NCBI GenBank assembly: GCA_023634235.1
Contig: JAMKCF010000008.1
Coordinates: forward strand, 6,408,676-6,472,675
DNA: 64,000 nt
Reading direction: 5' to 3'
Source of the DNA: Pisaster brevispinus
Taxonomy: Eukaryota > Echinodermata > Asteroidea > Forcipulatida > Asteriidae
Shown here: positions 11,945-25,284 of the stretch, piece by piece
Numbering within the stretch: the stretch's first letter is position 1
How the letters are laid out: the number at the start of each line of letters is the position of its first letter
Notes under the pieces: generated by a model
Seen by the model: the letters and a program-made list of their open reading frames with translations, nothing else
Databases searched by the model: none
Told to the model about the DNA's origin: nothing
Translations under genes and position numbers: made by a program

Positions 11945-14900
11945 ATCCCTCTTTGCTCAGATTATGTACCTTGCAGTCACCCCATACATGCCCCCTTATT
12001 TCTCCTCCCCCCCCCCCCCGATCTATCCCCTAAATACACCCCATTTCTACCATCCTTGATCCCGAACACCCACCCCACCTTTACTGTCACTCTATATCCT
12101 CCCCCAATATGCTACCCCTTTTACTGCCCTACTCAGTATCAATTCCAAACATGCACCCCACTTTGATGTATTGTCACTCTGGATCCTCCCCAAATATGTT
12201 ACCCCTTCTAGTGCCTTACTGTATCAATCCCAAATATGCACCCCACTTTGATGTCACTCTAGATACTCCCACATTGTGTTACCCGTTCTACTGCCCTACT
12301 GTATCAATCCCAAACATGAATCCCACTTTACTGTCACTCTTGATCCTCCCTACCCCTTATAGTGCCTTACTGTATCAATCCCAAACATGCACCCCATTTT
12401 GATGTCACTCTAGATCCACCCCCACTGTGTTACCCCTTCTACTGCCCTACTGTATCAATCCTACAAAATATGTATCCCACTTTGCTGTCACTCTGGATCC
12501 TCCCCCAAATTGTTACCCCTTCTACTGCCCTACTCAGTATCAATCCCAAACATGCAACCCACTGTGATGTCACTCTTGATCCTCCCCAAATACGTTACCC
12601 CTTCTAGTGCCTTACTGTATCAATCCCAATTATATATCCCACTTTGCTGTCACTCTGGATCCCTCCAACTTGTTACCCCTTCTACTGCCCTAATGATTAA
12701 ATCTGAAATATGCATCCCTCTTTACTATCACTCTGGAGCCTCCCCCAGTATGTTACCCCTTCTCTGGCCCCTTACTGTATCAATCCCAAACATACTCCCC
12801 ATTTGATGTCACTGTGGATACTCCCCCTACATGATATTCCTTCTAGTGCTTTACTATATCAATTCCAAACATACACCCCACTTTGCTGTCACTCTGTATC
12901 CTCCCCAAATATGTTACCCCTTCTCAAGTGCCTTGTACTTTATCAATCCAAAATATACATCCCTCTTTACTGTCACTCTGTATCCTCCCCCAGTATGTTA
13001 CCCCTTCACTAACGCCTTACTGTATCAATCCCAAACATACACCCCCTTTGATGTCACTCTGGATCCTCCCCAACATGATACCCCTTCCAATGTCATACTG
13101 TATCACTCCCTTATGTACCCCACTTTGCTGTCACTCTGGATCCTCCCCCAGTATGTTACCCCTTCTCTAGATCCTTACTGTATCAATCCCAAACATACAC
13201 CCCCTTTGATGTAACTCTGGATCCTCCCCAACATGATACCCCTTCCAATGTCATACTGTATCACTCCCTTATGTACCCCACTTTGCTGTCACTCTGGATC
13301 CTCCCCCAGTATGTTACCCCTTCTCTAGATCCTTACTGTATCAATCCCAAACATACACCCCCTTTGATGTCACTCTGGATCCTCCCCAACATGATACCAC
13401 TTCCAATGTCATACTGTATCACTCCCTTATGTACCCCACTTTGCTGTCACTCTGGATCCTCCCCCAGTATGTTACCCCTTCTCTAGATCCTTACTGTATC
13501 AATCCCAAACATACACCCCCTTTGATGTCACTCTGGATCCTCCCCAACATGATACCCCTTCCAATGTCATACTGTATCACTCCCTTATGTACCCCACTTT
13601 GCTGTCACTCTGGATCCTCCCCCAGTATGTTACCCCTTCTCTAGATCCTTACTGTATCAATCCCAAACATACACCCCCTTTGATGTCACTCTGGATCCTC
13701 CCCAACATGATACCCCTTCCAATGTCATACTGTATCACTCCCTTATGTACCCCACTTTGCTGTCACTCTGGATCCTCCCCCAGTATGTTACCCCTTCTCT
13801 AGATCCTTACTGTATCAATCCCAAACATACACCCCCTTTGATGTCACTCTGGATCCTCCCCAACATGATACCCCTTCCAATTTCATACTGTATCACTCCC
13901 TTATGTACCCCACTTTGCTGTCACTCTGGATCCTCCCCCAGTATGTTACCCCTTCTCTAGATCCTTACTGTATCAATCCCAAACATACACCCCCTTTGAT
14001 GTCACTCTGGATCCTCCCCAACATGATACCACTTCCAATGTCATACTGTATCACTCCCTTATGTACCCCACTTTGCTGTCACTCTGGATCCTCCCCCAGT
14101 ATGTTACCCCTTCACTAACGCCTTACTGTATCAATCCCAAACATCGACCCCCTTTGATGTCAATCTGGATCCTCCCCAACATGATACCCCTTCCAATGTC
14201 ATACTGTATCACTCCCTTATGTACCCCACTTTGCTGTCACTCTGGATCCTCCCCCAGTATGTTACCCCTTCTCTAGATCTTTACTGTATCAATCCCAAAC
14301 ATACACCCCCTTTGATGTCACTCTGGATCCTCCCCAACATGATACCCCTTCCAATGTCATACTGTATCACTCCCTTATGTACCCCACTTTGCTGTCACTC
14401 TGGATCCTCCCCCAGTATGTTACCCCTTCTCTAGATCCTTACTGTATCAATCCCAAACATACACCCCCTTTGATGTCACTCTGGATCCTCCCCAACATGA
14501 TACCCCTTCCAATGTCATACTGTATCACTCCCTTATGTACCCCACTTTGCTGTCACTCTGGATCCTCCCCCAGTATGTTACCCCTTCTCTAGATCCTTAC
14601 TGTATCAATCCCAAACATACACCCCCTTTGATGTCACTCTGGATCCTCCCCAACATGATACCACTTCCAATGTCATACTGTATCACTCCCTTATGTACCC
14701 CACTTTGCTGTCACTCTGGATCCTCCCCCAGTATGTTACCCCTTCACTAACGCCTTACTGTATCAATCCCAAACATCGACCCCCTTTGATGTCAATCTGG
14801 ATCCTCCCCAACATGATACCCCTTCCAATGTCATACTGTATCACTCCCTTATGTACCCCACTTTGCTGTCACTCTGGATCCTCCCCCAGTATGTTACCCC

Positions 14901-15640
14901 TTCTCTAGATCTTTACTGTATCAATCCCAAACATACACCCCCTTTGATGTCACTCTGGATCCTCCCCAACATGATACCCCTTCCAATGTCATACTGTATC
15001 ACTCCCTTATGTACCCCACTTTGCTGTCACTCTGGATCCTCCCCCAGTATCTTACCCCTTCTCTAGATCCTTACTGTATTAATCCCAAACATACACCCCA
15101 TTTGATGTCACTCTGGATCCTCCCCAACATGATACCCCTTCCAATGTCATACTGTATCACTCCCTTATGTACCCCACTTTGCTGTCACTATGGATCCTCC
15201 CCCAGTATCTTACCCCTTCTCTAGATATTTACTGTATCAATCCCAAACATACACCCCCTTTGATGTCACTCTGGATCCTCCCCCAACATGTTACCCCTTT
15301 ATAGAGCCTTACTGATTCAATCCCAAACTTGCACCCCACTGTGATGTCACTCTGGATCCTCCCCCAACTTTTTACCCATTATACAACCCTAATGATTCAA
15401 TCTGAAACATGCATCCCTCTTTACTGTCAATCTGGATCCTCCCCAAATATGTTACCCCTTCTCTAGTGCCATTCTGTATCAATCCCAAACATGCACCTCA
15501 TTATGGATCCATCCCAACATGTTTCCCCTTTTATAGTGCCATGTACTTTGTCAATCTACTGTATCTCTTGTATCTGCTACACTTGTATCTCGACATGTTG
15601 TCTTTTCCTTCTGGATCCTTTCAGTATCTATCTGTCTTCC
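11945..15640. repeat. ~79-bp minisatellite with 158/632-bp higher-order structure, right arm
   Basis: Same monomer as the left array but C-rich on the plus strand, i.e. inverted. From about 13,000 to 15,230 it is built of nearly identical 158-bp dimers, with TATCACTCCCTTATGTACCC once per dimer. Variant dimers recur 632 bp apart (13,903 and 14,535; 14,061 and 14,693; 14,219 and 14,851), so a four-dimer block was itself duplicated. This part looks recently homogenised. Confidence 0.94.
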
Positions 15641-15852
15641 TCCTTATCAGCACCCCACCCCAGCCTGTCTCCTGATCTTGCACATAGTTTTCTGAGTTTT
15701 CTGAGGTTGAAGTTGTAGATAGAGTTGCTGAAAGCAGGACATGCGTGTTGTGGTTTTAAAGATTCATCACATCCCAAAGACTATTATTAAAAATTGTTGA
15801 TCCCTGGCTATAGTAATTTTATGCACAAATCTTCTTTGGGTTTATATTGCAG

Positions 15853-16021
15853 TACATTCCAGATGATCTGACAGTTGGACGCCTCAGTTCTGATGAGAGA
15901 TGAACAAGCTCGGCTGAAGAGAACACTTGGCTTCCGTTTCAACCATGTCACATTCAACTACGTCATCGTCTCTCTGCATCAAGACACCTCAAATCTGTAA
16001 CTAGAATTTTGGGATATAGAG
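15853..16021 (+). other. Exon-like segment, right copy
   Basis: Mirror of 6,154-6,328 with the same splice-like borders. The corresponding frame reads LDASVLMRDEQARLKRTLGF, then NYVIVSLHQDTSNL and TAA. Confidence 0.35.
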
Positions 16022-17804
16022 GTAGGCTTGTTACATTAATAATACACAATGTAAAAAGGTCTGTTTACACAACATTTTCATCGTCCTCACTACTAGTCCT
16101 CAAATAATTTTTTTAAACCACATATACCAATGACTGTGTTTTTGCATACAGTATATGTATGGCAAGAAGATTTTTAACGAGTACAAAAGTGAAAGAGTAT
16201 TCTGACAATGTCTTGTTTAATGTAAGCAGACCTTTACTGTATACGTGTCGTCGTATTACTACTGCTGTTTTATTGCATTTAGGTACTTTCAACTAGATAA
16301 GAACTAAGGCAAACAAAGCTAACGTTAATAGTGTGTCATATCTAAAGTGTGTGTGACTGTGTGTCATCTGTAATCATGAAACGTCTATCTCATAAAACTG
16401 ATCACGGTCCTACTTTATAGATACGATAAACTGCTACAACATCTTATATTTCTAGATCCAATTCAATTCGATCAGTTTGATGTCCTTGTTTGTTAGATTA
16501 ACGATGTATAGTTGTTTAGCATTGACCTAGCCTTAAAGATGTTGTTTGTAAAGGTCTGCTGTTTGTTAGATTAACAATGTATAGTTGTTTAGCGTTGACC
16601 TAGACTTAAAGATGTTGTTACTTGTAGACACAAGTTTGCTGAGGTTTAGAGTGCTTGAAAGGGTAAGATAAAGTAAGAAACAAAAGTGTTCTCCACCAGG
16701 CAAATGCTACACTTATCAGCAAGGACGTTTTCCTCATGCTCCTAAAATTTCAACAATTAACAAGTCAATTGCCATTTTTGTCTGGTACCCTGTGTCCAAT
16801 TGACCAATACAGACCCACAATGAAACATGAACTATGTACCAGACTACTTTTGCCTTGTGGACTCTATTTTGTCTTGAAGGTTTAGATAAATTGGAATAAA
16901 TAGAGCCCCCCCCCCCCCTACTTAAGTTTGTTCTAAAAGACCATGGAGTTATAGTGTTAAGTGTTAGTGGTACTTTCCAGATAAAGTCATTGCTGTATGA
17001 AATTTGGAAATTTTCATTTCCTTGCTATAACTAAGTTGTCATTTGATGTAAATCATGGGAACAACTACTTCCTAACTTAAATGTTACTTTTTTAGTTGAA
17101 ACTGACATGTTATTTTTGTAAAATGTAATGTAGAACGTTTGATGTCCTTAGATCAGAAGGAATTTGAACCGTGTGTGTAATAAAATTGTGGAAATCTATG
17201 GAAATGAAGTGAAGCATCTTAAGAAGGTTTTTAAAGACGTTTTAAAGAGTTAAAAAAGGCACATTATTATTGCAAACAGTTTCCAAGGTTTGTTGGGACC
17301 ACAAGAATGTGAAGTTGATGTAGTAGTGTATTGTTAGGGTGCTTAAAAGCTGTTAATTAATGGACATTTTGCACCAAAAATTTTTTGGTTTTTGGTTTTT
17401 TTTTTTAATTGAAAAATAATTAACGAGCGTGTGTTTCAGCCGATTTTAAAAAGATGAAAGACCGCAAAAAAATAATTTTTTAATTTTTAATTTTATTTTT
17501 TTAATTTTTTTTTTTTTAAATGAAAAATAATCAACGAGCGTGCGTTTCAGCCGATTTAAGAAAAATGAAAGACCGTAAATTTTTTGGTTTTCCATATAAT
17601 TTTTTTATTTTTTTTTCCCCCGCGGGAAATTGTAAAAAAAAATTGCCCACCTCTCTTCCCTCTCTCTCCCCTGTCCGCCTCCCCGCCTCCCCTCTCCTTC
17701 CTCCGTCCCGGCCTGTCCCTCCTTGTGCATCGTGCGTGGTGCTTGTTAGTGCGTGTTAGTTAGTGCATGTTAGTGTACAGTATACCATTACTCTTACCTT
17801 GTGA

Positions 17805-17885
17805 CTTGCCGGGATTCGAACCCATGCAGGTCTTCCGATCTTGCTCTCCCCGTGCGTGACCTTGTCCGCTAGGCCATCGGCGATC
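17805..17885 (-). mobile_element. tRNA-like SINE head, right arm
   Basis: Mirror of the left copy, with the B box in reverse at 17,812-17,824 and the A box at 17,866-17,876. The SINE was therefore present before the inverted duplication. Confidence 0.6.
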
Positions 17886-17974
17886 CACACCAAGCCAATA
17901 ATTTTTAACCATGATGAATATTAGAACCACTTAATGTATATATAAATACACGTTGGTAAATGTTAAATATATAG

Positions 17975-18035
17975 TTTAAAGGGCGCCCTCTGTTGACTTT
18001 AAAGGGCGCCCTCTGTTGTCTATAAAGGGCGCCCT
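17975..18035. repeat. Triple AAAGGGCGCCCTC repeat, right arm
   Basis: Mirror of 4,457-4,517, three copies. Confidence 0.85.
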
Positions 18036-18364
18036 CTTTAAAAAAAATTCTTTTAACTACCGCCACTGAAAAAAAAATAGTTTCTTCTTTTGTAATGGAG
18101 ATAAATTTCCACTAAAAAGGCACAATTTTTATATTTGTTGTTTCTTCAGTGTTTGCCGTTTTTTAAGTTAAGCAGTTTAATTTTGTGCTCTTAATAAAAT
18201 AAACATTTGCAAGTTTGACAGGTAATAAATTAACACAAACCAATCGGGAAAGTTTGGATGCTGAAAGTGTACCTCTTTATTAAAAACATTGTTCATACAA
18301 AAAACAACAATTTTTTTTAAATCGTTTTCTTTGTTTTCTGTAATTAAAACATAAAAAGCTTCAA

Positions 18365-19290
18365 CTGAATATATAAAAACATTTTCCACCAGATGTTTCC
18401 ACATAAATCAGAAGTTTTTGTACAAACATCTGGCGGGAAATTTTAAAAAAATTAAATTAATTTCAAAGCGCTTTGCATTGTTTTGCATCTTGATTAAAAC
18501 ATCAAAAGCAAAAAGTGATTTTTTGTTTCCCCCCAGATGTTTCCACATAAATCAGAAGTTATCTATACAAACATCTGGCAGAAAATAAAATACATTTGTA
18601 AAATTAATTTCAAAGTGTTGTGCATTGTTTTATTATTAAATTAAAACATCAAAAGCTTAAAATGAATGTTCTGTCTTAACATAAATCAGAAGTTTTCTGC
18701 GCAAATATCTCTTTCGGAAAAATAAAATACATTTTTTAAATTAATTTCACAGCATTTGCATTGCGTTGTTTTATTTATTTAAAACATCAAAATAAGCTTC
18801 AAATGATTTTTTTTTAATTAAAATTTTTTCACCAGATGTACCACAAAAATCAGAAGTTTTCTGTGCAAATATCTGGCGGAAAAACAAAATACATTTTAAT
18901 AATTAATTTCAGATCGTTTGCATTCTTTTGTTTTTTCTTTAATTAAATCATCAAAAACTCCGATTGAACATTTGTTTAAAAATTTTTGTGCAAACATCTG
19001 GTGGAAAATAACATAAATTTTTTATAATTAATTTTAGTGTATTTGCTTTGTTTCCTTCTTTAATTAAAATATCAAAAGCTTCATTTGAAAAATTGTATAA
19101 TTATTTTCCACCAGATGTTTCAACATTAATCAGAAGTTAGGAATTGTCAAACATTTATCCTGAACATACAATAAATGCATACTTTAAAAATGTTAACTTA
19201 AAGATTGGCTACCCTTTGTAACTGTTTGTATTTTCTAGATTGATGTACTTACTAAACTTTTTTTACCAGATGTTTCCACTTGCTTGGATA
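18365..19290. repeat. ~156-bp tandem array, right arm
   Basis: Inverted counterpart of 2,830-4,170 with fewer and more degraded units, holding CCACCAGATGTTTCCAC and CAAACATCTGGCGG pairs. Confidence 0.85.
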
Positions 19291-19565
19291 TTTTATGATC
19301 AAATTACTTTATTATTTCCAACAAATAAATAAATAAGATTGTAACGCATAATCCACAGAACTTGGATCCTTTACATCCAGAACCACATATCCAATATCAA
19401 CTGGGGTGATAAAATGCTTCAGGATGTTTCGCTCTAAAGTTTAATATGAAGCACCCAAAGTTCTACAGAGCACAGGTATTTTATCCTTGGAGCAGTCTGA
19501 AGCAGAATGTCGGGTGTTCCATCTGTGTTATCCTCAGTGATAGTGTAACTTATACACACTGATCA

Positions 19566-19683
19566 TTACTGCAGAATATCAGTTATGCAAGGTTTGTTGT
19601 TGCTTTCTACAGATGGCTGCAGAGTGGCATTCCTTTCTTCTTGTAGATTCCAAAGCTCCCTGTGAGACCAATAGGGACTATTC
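19566..19683 (-). pseudogene. Right-arm counterpart of the candidate second exon
   Basis: Acceptor TGTACAG|G, then NSPYWSHRELWNLQEERNAT ... CITDILQ and TAA at 19,568-19,566. It is truncated by 15 codons relative to the left copy. The upstream exon partner (about 21,650-21,740) carries an in-frame TAG, so this copy is probably inactive. Confidence 0.3.
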
Positions 19684-22600
19684 CTGTACACACAAGAATA
19701 AATAATTTATAGATTAAAACAAGAATTTATTATGATTTTCAAGTAAAGAATAAGCAAAGGAAACAGCAAACTGATTAGTGTCTTTACAACCAGCATTATA
19801 ATGAATGGGTTATCATGTAACCTTTTAGCCGCCCCCCCCACCCCCGAAATAAAAAAACCACAGACGGAACATTCAGTTTTTTGTGGCATCACAAAAACTA
19901 GGTGTTTGGTTTTTATGAATAGCAGGTAAATATTAAAAGTTCAACTAAATAAATTATGTAAATATGGCAGGGAAAAAAATATATAGCTTCATAAATTTTA
20001 TTTGAACTTCCGGTTTGTATAGGAAGTGAGGTCAAACCAGGTCACAAACAATTAAAACTTTCACACATCACTCTCACAGCCAATGCGATACATAATTATG
20101 AACATACAATGGGGGGGGGGGGTTAAGATATAAGCTATCATAGTTTCTTAATTCCGATCATTCAAATCTTTAGAAATATTCACTATTAATTTTATGTCTA
20201 TGCTTTGTTTAAACCATTTTTGACCTTGCAACAGGTTGCCACTAAACGTACGCTACTCATTTAATCAGGAGTCCTAGGGGTCAAACTCTATTTCATACAG
20301 AGAAACCATGTCAACATTCCAATGTCAATCCTTGGTCATCTGTTTGCAACTTTAATGAAGAAGGCTGATCCCTTTCATATGATGTATAATTTGTCAAAAT
20401 AGCTTAATGCAGTTCATGATATGATTTTTCAAAACCTTGTATTAATGAAAATTTACACATTATTACGTCATGATGACATGACTATAGAGATGTCATCTGC
20501 TACTGCAGACCTAATTATATGTGGAGTTTGAAATTTAAAGAAGTTTGGACATGTTGGAAAGTGTGTCTTTGTAAGCAGACAACAAATGCCAACATTTGGG
20601 GTTTTGCATGGCAGCTGACAGACAGCCTTTATGTCAAATCAGGCTTCATGGAGTTTGAATCTTATGCTCAGCCAGCTACCATACAATGCTTTATACTACA
20701 TGTAAAGTGTTGTTACACAGTCATGTATTATCAATGTGGGTCAAAGCTTTTATGACCAGATGTAAGTATCAAATTAAAGTTGTCATCTTTTCATCTCTGT
20801 GCAAAAGTTTGAGCAGGCTCACAGATCTATATCTTATTAAAAATATTATGCTAAAATGACGCTTAGTTTTTGAGGAATTTTAAAAAATTTCAACGTTGGA
20901 TTTGAACCGGAAGTTGAGGTCAAATGAGGTCAACTGTAGTGTTTGTTTTCTTTAAAAGAACTTTTCCAACATTAAAATTTAATTTATTGTAAATTGATAC
21001 CTAATGTCATCATGACATCAAGTTTGTGTCCTCTTGATACTGAGGTTCTATTGTCTGATGAGTTTCAATGTTCAAATCAATTCCAATCTTGAGTTAAATC
21101 TTGAAAAAAAAACCAAAGGCAAACTTTGACCTTCTGGTGCAACCCGAAGTAAATGTCTTGCGATTTTTGCATGAACTTTTCAAATGTAGCCTCAGTCTTG
21201 ATCTATCAGGTACCCAATTATGAACAACATAGCTTTCAAATTTAATGAAATACATCAATTAACAAATGGTAATTTTTTTTACTTAAAAACTTTTATATTC
21301 AACACCTGATGACGTCAACAACAACAATAACAAGAGGTTTTCGGCTGTTAGCAGAACACCTAAACCCAACCCCCCTAAAAAAAATATTAAAAAAACAACA
21401 ACAACAACCTGTTGCTTCTTATTGATTGTCAAGGAAAGATTACTGTCTCCTAAAAATACTGAGCTTAGTTAGAAAACTTGATGATTTGTTTTTTAAAACT
21501 TTTAATGATTTCTTTTAAAAAGAAAACCATTTTGCTAAAAAATTTAAAACAACACATTTTGATGAACAGTTTTTAAGAGACAAAATATATGTTTCTCAAA
21601 AGAGAAAAAAAGAAAGTCTTTTTTTAACATGGTGCCCACCTTGTTGTCATCCACCTGTGGGGATGTCTCTCCATCAACTGGTTCTATTCTGAGGTGTCTC
21701 CACTCTTGATCAACTTCTGCCTCATCTCACAGCTTCATCACTAACAGGTCAGCTCCTCAGAGTAGTATGACTGTTTCTCCATCATCTACACTCTGAGACC
21801 CTCAAAAGTAGAGTTAGTTTTCTCAGATGTTGGGACAGACTGGACTTGCTTGGAATTCAATCACACAAATACAACTGCCAAGAAGAAAAAAAAGATTGAA
21901 ATGTCATGAACAAAAATAATAAAAGCACAAACCAAGATCAAGTATAGGGATCCAAAATAAAAATCCAGTTTTTACTCAATAATAAGTCCAAAGAAAGTAA
22001 TTTTAAATAAAAAAGGAAAAGATGCTAAGTTTGCCCCCCCCCCATTTGTTCACTCATTATGACTAAAAATGCAATATTGTTTACCAAAAATATGGTTATC
22101 TTCTTGACATTAGTGAAAATGTAGTGTCGGTAAGATTTTTGTATCTATCCCATTTTTTTCAAATGACTTTCTTTGGACAGATCACTGAGAAAAGATAAAG
22201 TCTGATCATTAATTCAAACTGTCAATGTTGGTAAGCAAGCATGGCCATGCTGGCAGGCTGGGGCCTGTAAACCTGTCAATTAGTGATCAATCTAAAGATA
22301 ACAAACAAGATAAGACACTGCTCATCAACAACTTTTCCACATTCTACTGTAAAAGCCAATAACTTGTCACTTTCACTTTTGTAATAAAGCACCCCTTACG
22401 AAGATTCTCCCTTTTAATTGGTTTAGAGTCTGTCACACGATGACTTATTTTTACTAGAAAGCTGTGCAAACGCTACACTTGTGACAGCAAACAATGTACC
22501 TCTCCCGTATGTGCTTTTCTATACCAACCAATGTACTATACCCATAGCAACAGCAGCTTTGTGGTACCTTGACATCTAGACACAAAGTATGGGGTGTTAC

Positions 22601-24183
22601 AAAACAAATATTGACTGCTTTTACTCATGCTATGGTTAAAACTTTGACTCCCTCAGTGGTCCCCGTAGTGGTCTATTTTCTTGAGGTTTTGCCTCAAGCC
22701 AAAAGAATCACCTCGAGAGGTCCTAGCTTTAAGTACTTAAGCACACTAGTGGCGGTTACTACAGTTAGTCTACTGTCACTCACTCCAAGGCCTTGAAATA
22801 ATCCACGGCACCCACAGCAATTGCCGTGGTGCCCCGTGCTTTTGCTGTGGCATGTGTGGTGCCCTCTGCAAAGTTCCAATACAAATTTACATTTCCCTCA
22901 TATAGAGTGCCCCTTACCAGAGGAAAATTGCCGTGCCCCTTCAAGAGTTAAGTTCAAGGCTTGCACTCCATTGATCTTGTTCTTGTTTATGCTGCGGCAA
23001 CAGAGTAACTTTGTCCATAACATAGAGCCAAAGAGAAGCCATTTATGGAGTCAGTACTCGATGTCAGTACTGTGGCGTGGGGGGATCAGACATGAAATCA
23101 ATGATATGAAATCAATCGAGATAGCTCAGACGAGTCCAGAGAATGGATGAAAGAAACATGCTGCAGTGCAGGCATCGTCAGTTGGGGGGGGGGGGGGGGA
23201 CTGGCAGGAATACCGAACAAATAGTTATGAGAGATATAAACAAGTGTGTGTAAACATACCGTTGAGTACGGTACGGATCAACGGTTTGTTTACATTAATG
23301 TTGACATGATTGAGTTAATCTGAACTAACGTCAAACCCGACATATCTGCCTATATATCAACCTAACACGTACCTTTATAGAATCTAGTGATTCTCCTGCC
23401 TTTAATAAACAGCCAGATAATCCATACAGCGTCATAGTTTGTGTCAAAAGGGACATTTCTAGGTAAAAACTTGGGAACGAAATAGAAATCGAGACCCCCT
23501 TCGTGAAAAGCTGTACTAGTATGACCTAGAGAGGGCGCACTTCATAAACAAACCAAAACATTTAAAGGGGCTATGAAAAAAATAACACGGGGTAAGTCCA
23601 GCAATTTTGTCAAAATTTGGGACAAATATATATGTAAAAAAACACAAGGGTTGAAGTCCAGCATTTTTACGGAATATTTAAAAGTATTCTTAGGCTCTAA
23701 ACGATGCAAGAGGTAATACTGATGTATTTTATTTAACTTAACCCAAAATTGCTGTAGTTTGGGAAATATTGATATTAATGCGTCTTTTCTTTGGTCGGCC
23801 ATAAACAATTTACCTCACTCCCAGTCTACAAGCGTACATGAGGCTTCACAGTGTGTGTAGGATAAAGCATACACAAATTTAAAATCACAAGCGTACATGA
23901 GGCTTCACACGTGTGTGAGGGTCAAGCCTAGAGATTTGAAGCAATATGGGGAATCATGTAAGGGGAAAGTTGCATTTACGTCAAAAGCGAAAAGGGTGCA
24001 TTAGGCCAAAAGCATCAAATCGAACTTAAAAACAAAACGTAAGGGTTACCCCCCCCCCCCATTTTAAACAAATTTCGGCCAAATATTTGAAAAAAATCGT
24101 AAGGGGGTAAGACCAGCATTTTAACGCTACATACAAAGTGTGGACTTGAGGACAAAAGAGGTCCACATAATGTAGGAACTTGA

Positions 24184-24219
24184 AACACTTTGTGGACTTA
24201 CACACGTCCACAAAGTGTT
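24184..24219. repeat. Perfect 14-bp-stem hairpin
   Basis: AACACTTTGTGGAC and GTCCACAAAGTGTT flank an 8-nt loop. A related ACAAAGTGTGGAC copy lies about 60 bp upstream. It may be part of a degenerate foldback repeat. Confidence 0.7.
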
Positions 24220-25220
24220 ACATATTTGTTTTCCGTGTAAAAGGAATATCCATACAGTGACTGCAACACAGAGCTGTTCAGTATGTTTCGTGCGAGTAGG
24301 GTCAAGCCTTTTAAGCTACTGTGAACTTACATAAATAAATTTGAACGATGCAATTGGTCAAGTCAAATGAAATGGTGTCAGTGGGGTTGCTTGCATCATG
24401 GTCAAACTATCAAATTAAACTTTAGAATTCGGCAAAAAATTGTAAAAAAAAAAAGAGGCAAACCTAGCATTTTTCATCAAATTCACGGTGCGATTTTATG
24501 CGCCAAAACGCGTCGTTCAAATCCCGTTATAGTAATTAATGGGGGGTTTTTGTTCGACCCAAAAGGAAATTTCAGATATGATATTATGCTCTAAAAATGA
24601 CACATTCGGCTCTACTGCCGCCTTTCAAGTTACTTCTTTACTGAAAACCTTCAAACTGCATGCTGCATGAACGAATACACGTAAGTAAATGTTATCCATA
24701 AATTTCATCCATCTTTTTTATTATTATTATTTCATTCCAATAAATCGCATATGCATACAGATTTTCTTTTCTTTCTTTGCAGTGAGCTTGGGGCAGTAAA
24801 TATTGTATCTGCACATTAGGAAAATCAAGAAGACTGAAATGTGCTGAGGAATTAAACATAAATAATTTACAATTCCGTCCTCACTTTGCCTTTAAAGTTA
24901 AAACAATGTAAAATACATTTACACTGCGGACGTTTTCCTTCTGTTAAGAAAAGGAAAACAAGAAACAATAATTATAGGTGATTGCGAAAATGAACACAAG
25001 TAGCTTAAGTCGACTTTTACATAAAATAAACCCATGAAATAAAGTAATTCATTTAAAGTAATGTTTTCACTTTTCCACCTGCTTAAACGTATTCTTTCAT
25101 AATTAAAACTAAGGCATTTTGCAAGTCAACGATAGAAGCAAGAACACGAAGCAAACGCGTTGCAAGCTCGAGCAGGTACACCGCTCGTATTAACATACAC
25201 AGAGTGACCGTCAACATAAT

Positions 25221-25284
25221 GGCTAGATAACTCAGCGCCGGCAAGTTAATCTGGAGATCGTAGTTCAATTCCCGCTCTAGTAAT
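25221..25284 (+). mobile_element. Degenerate tRNA-like SINE fragment
   Basis: GGCTAGATAACTCAG...GGAGATCGTAGTTCAATTCCC resembles the head family seen at 31,412 and 57,522, with the middle of the A-box region deleted. Confidence 0.5.

Larger units (their letters stand above)
10362..22590. repeat. Right arm of the ~22-kb inverted repeat
   Basis: Reverse-complement partner of 205-9,728. It is about 2.7 kb longer because its minisatellite array is larger and because about 0.9 kb (roughly 10,660-11,555) has no partner in the left arm. The outer ends fade out near AACAC...TGTGTCTAG, without a clear terminal motif or target duplication. It may be an inverted segmental duplication, a giant foldback element, or an assembly fusion of two haplotypes. 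Confidence 0.92.

Noticed and set aside
2830..15640. CRISPR-like arrays
   Set aside because: Direct tandem repeats without spacers in a eukaryotic genome; these are satellites.
12109..15718. Series of 71-127-codon open frames on the plus strand
   Set aside because: Products of the 158-bp repeat, the same peptide over and over; not genes.
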